7,455 nucleotides of DNA, taken from assembly GCA_028293225.1 (NCBI GenBank), contig JAQGPE010000436.1:1-7455 (forward strand), in the 5' to 3' direction. Position numbers and translations under genes: made by a program. This document shows positions 7,066-7,455 of this stretch, one piece after another. Numbering within the stretch: the stretch's first letter is position 1; each line of letters starts with the position of its first letter. Source of the DNA: Akkermansiaceae bacterium. Its GTDB lineage: Bacteria; Verrucomicrobiota; Verrucomicrobiia; Verrucomicrobiales; Akkermansiaceae. The notes under the pieces were generated by a model. The model searched no databases. It saw nothing but the letters and a program-made list of their open reading frames with translations, and had not been told where the DNA came from.

Positions 7066-7451
7066 GGTTGATTTGGAGGTTCGGGATTGTGAAGTCGTTC
7101 CAGCAGCGTCCGCAGATCGGCGGTGGTCAGGTGCAGCGCACGGGCCTCTTCCAGGAAGCGCCGCGCCGCCGGCTCCATCATCGCCAGCCGCTGCTCCAGC
7201 GACGGCAGATGCGGCGCCTGCACCACCATCCCCACCCCCGGCCGGCTGACCAGAAAGCCGAGATCCTTCAGCTGCTGGATCACCTTGTTGCCGGTCGTCG
7301 GGGAAATCTTCAGCGCCTGCGCCAGCGACCGCACCGACGGAAACAACTCCCCCTCCCGCAGCTCGCCGCTCGACAGCGCCCGGTGCGCCGCCCGCACGAT
7401 CTGGTCAGAGATCGGCTCGCCATCGCGAAGGTGAAAGGGAAACGGCAACAT
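7062..7451 (-). CDS. GntR-family transcriptional regulator, YtrA type (129 aa)
   Basis: This is a short one-domain GntR regulator. Residues about 8-80 form the winged helix: GEPISDQIVRAA (11-22), then FPSVRSLAQALKIS (37-50), the recognition region SPTTGNKVIQQL (50-61) and the wing SRPGVGMVV (69-77). The family consensus usually has Asn-Pro-x-Thr-Val-x-Lys at the recognition helix; here it is Ser-Pro-Thr-Thr-Gly-Asn-Lys. The remaining 49 residues are only helical, with no FadR-type ligand domain. That length is typical of the YtrA subfamily, whose members usually repress their own ABC-transporter operon. The start at 7449-7451 fits the family (MLPF...), but just four bases of upstream sequence are present, so the promoter and operator are outside the window and a slightly earlier start cannot be excluded. 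Autoregulation of the operon 2687-7451 is inferred from gene order. Confidence 0.93.
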   Translation of the reverse strand: MLPFPFHLRDGEPISDQIVRAAHRALSSGELREGELFPSVRSLAQALKISPTTGNKVIQQLKDLGFLVSRPGVGMVVQAPHLPSLEQRLAMMEPAARRFLEEARALHLTTADLRTLLERLHNPEPPNQP

Positions 7452-7455
7452 ACGC

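Noticed and set aside
1..7455. CRISPR arrays, tRNA or rRNA genes, insertion sequences and long direct repeats
   Set aside because: I looked for regularly spaced repeats, cloverleaf-like segments, terminal inverted repeats and transposase motifs and saw none; coding sequence fills almost the whole window.

Overview
The window is a high-GC bacterial chromosome segment. It is densely packed, with mostly short intergenic gaps, and almost no start codon has a recognisable Shine-Dalgarno sequence. Two protein types suggest Verrucomicrobiota, or less likely the neighbouring Planctomycetes: a secreted SGNH-like protein with the CGNSFH block, and a membrane-anchored alpha-helical protein with W/A/P repeats. 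This placement rests on recalled family resemblance and not on a search. The + strand is strongly C-rich, even across the one gene it encodes, which looks like a replication-strand bias.

Layout from left to right. Positions 1-107 hold no gene; a weak hairpin with a T tract (minus strand) lies at 81-103. A small unknown ORF (108-338, -) sits directly downstream of a 420-residue anchored helical-repeat protein (383-1645, -), and the two probably form one operon. A 130-bp gap (1646-1775) separates this pair from a divergent gene for a secreted SGNH-hydrolase-like protein (1776-2663, +). That gene ends 23 bp from the convergent end of a four-gene minus-strand operon filling 2687-7451.

The operon is read right to left. 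It encodes a YtrA-type GntR repressor (7062-7451), an ABC ATPase (6151-7065, overlapping the repressor by ATGA) and, after an 89-bp gap with a hairpin, two tandem paralogous membrane proteins (4421-6061 and 2687-4393). Each membrane protein has about seven predicted transmembrane helices in its first 220 residues, followed by a large domain predicted to be outside the membrane. The two align without gaps over those 220 residues at about 37% identity by my count. They share an invariant AFHRTLPPG motif on a predicted cytoplasmic loop.

The order regulator-ATPase-two membrane partners resembles GntR-controlled Ytr-type ABC systems of Firmicutes. However, the membrane partners do not look like standard permeases and carry large extracytoplasmic domains. 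My working hypothesis is that the ATPase drives a heterodimer of the two paralogs in an envelope-facing ABC system repressed by the GntR protein, with an unknown ligand. This is the part of the window most likely to be poorly described.
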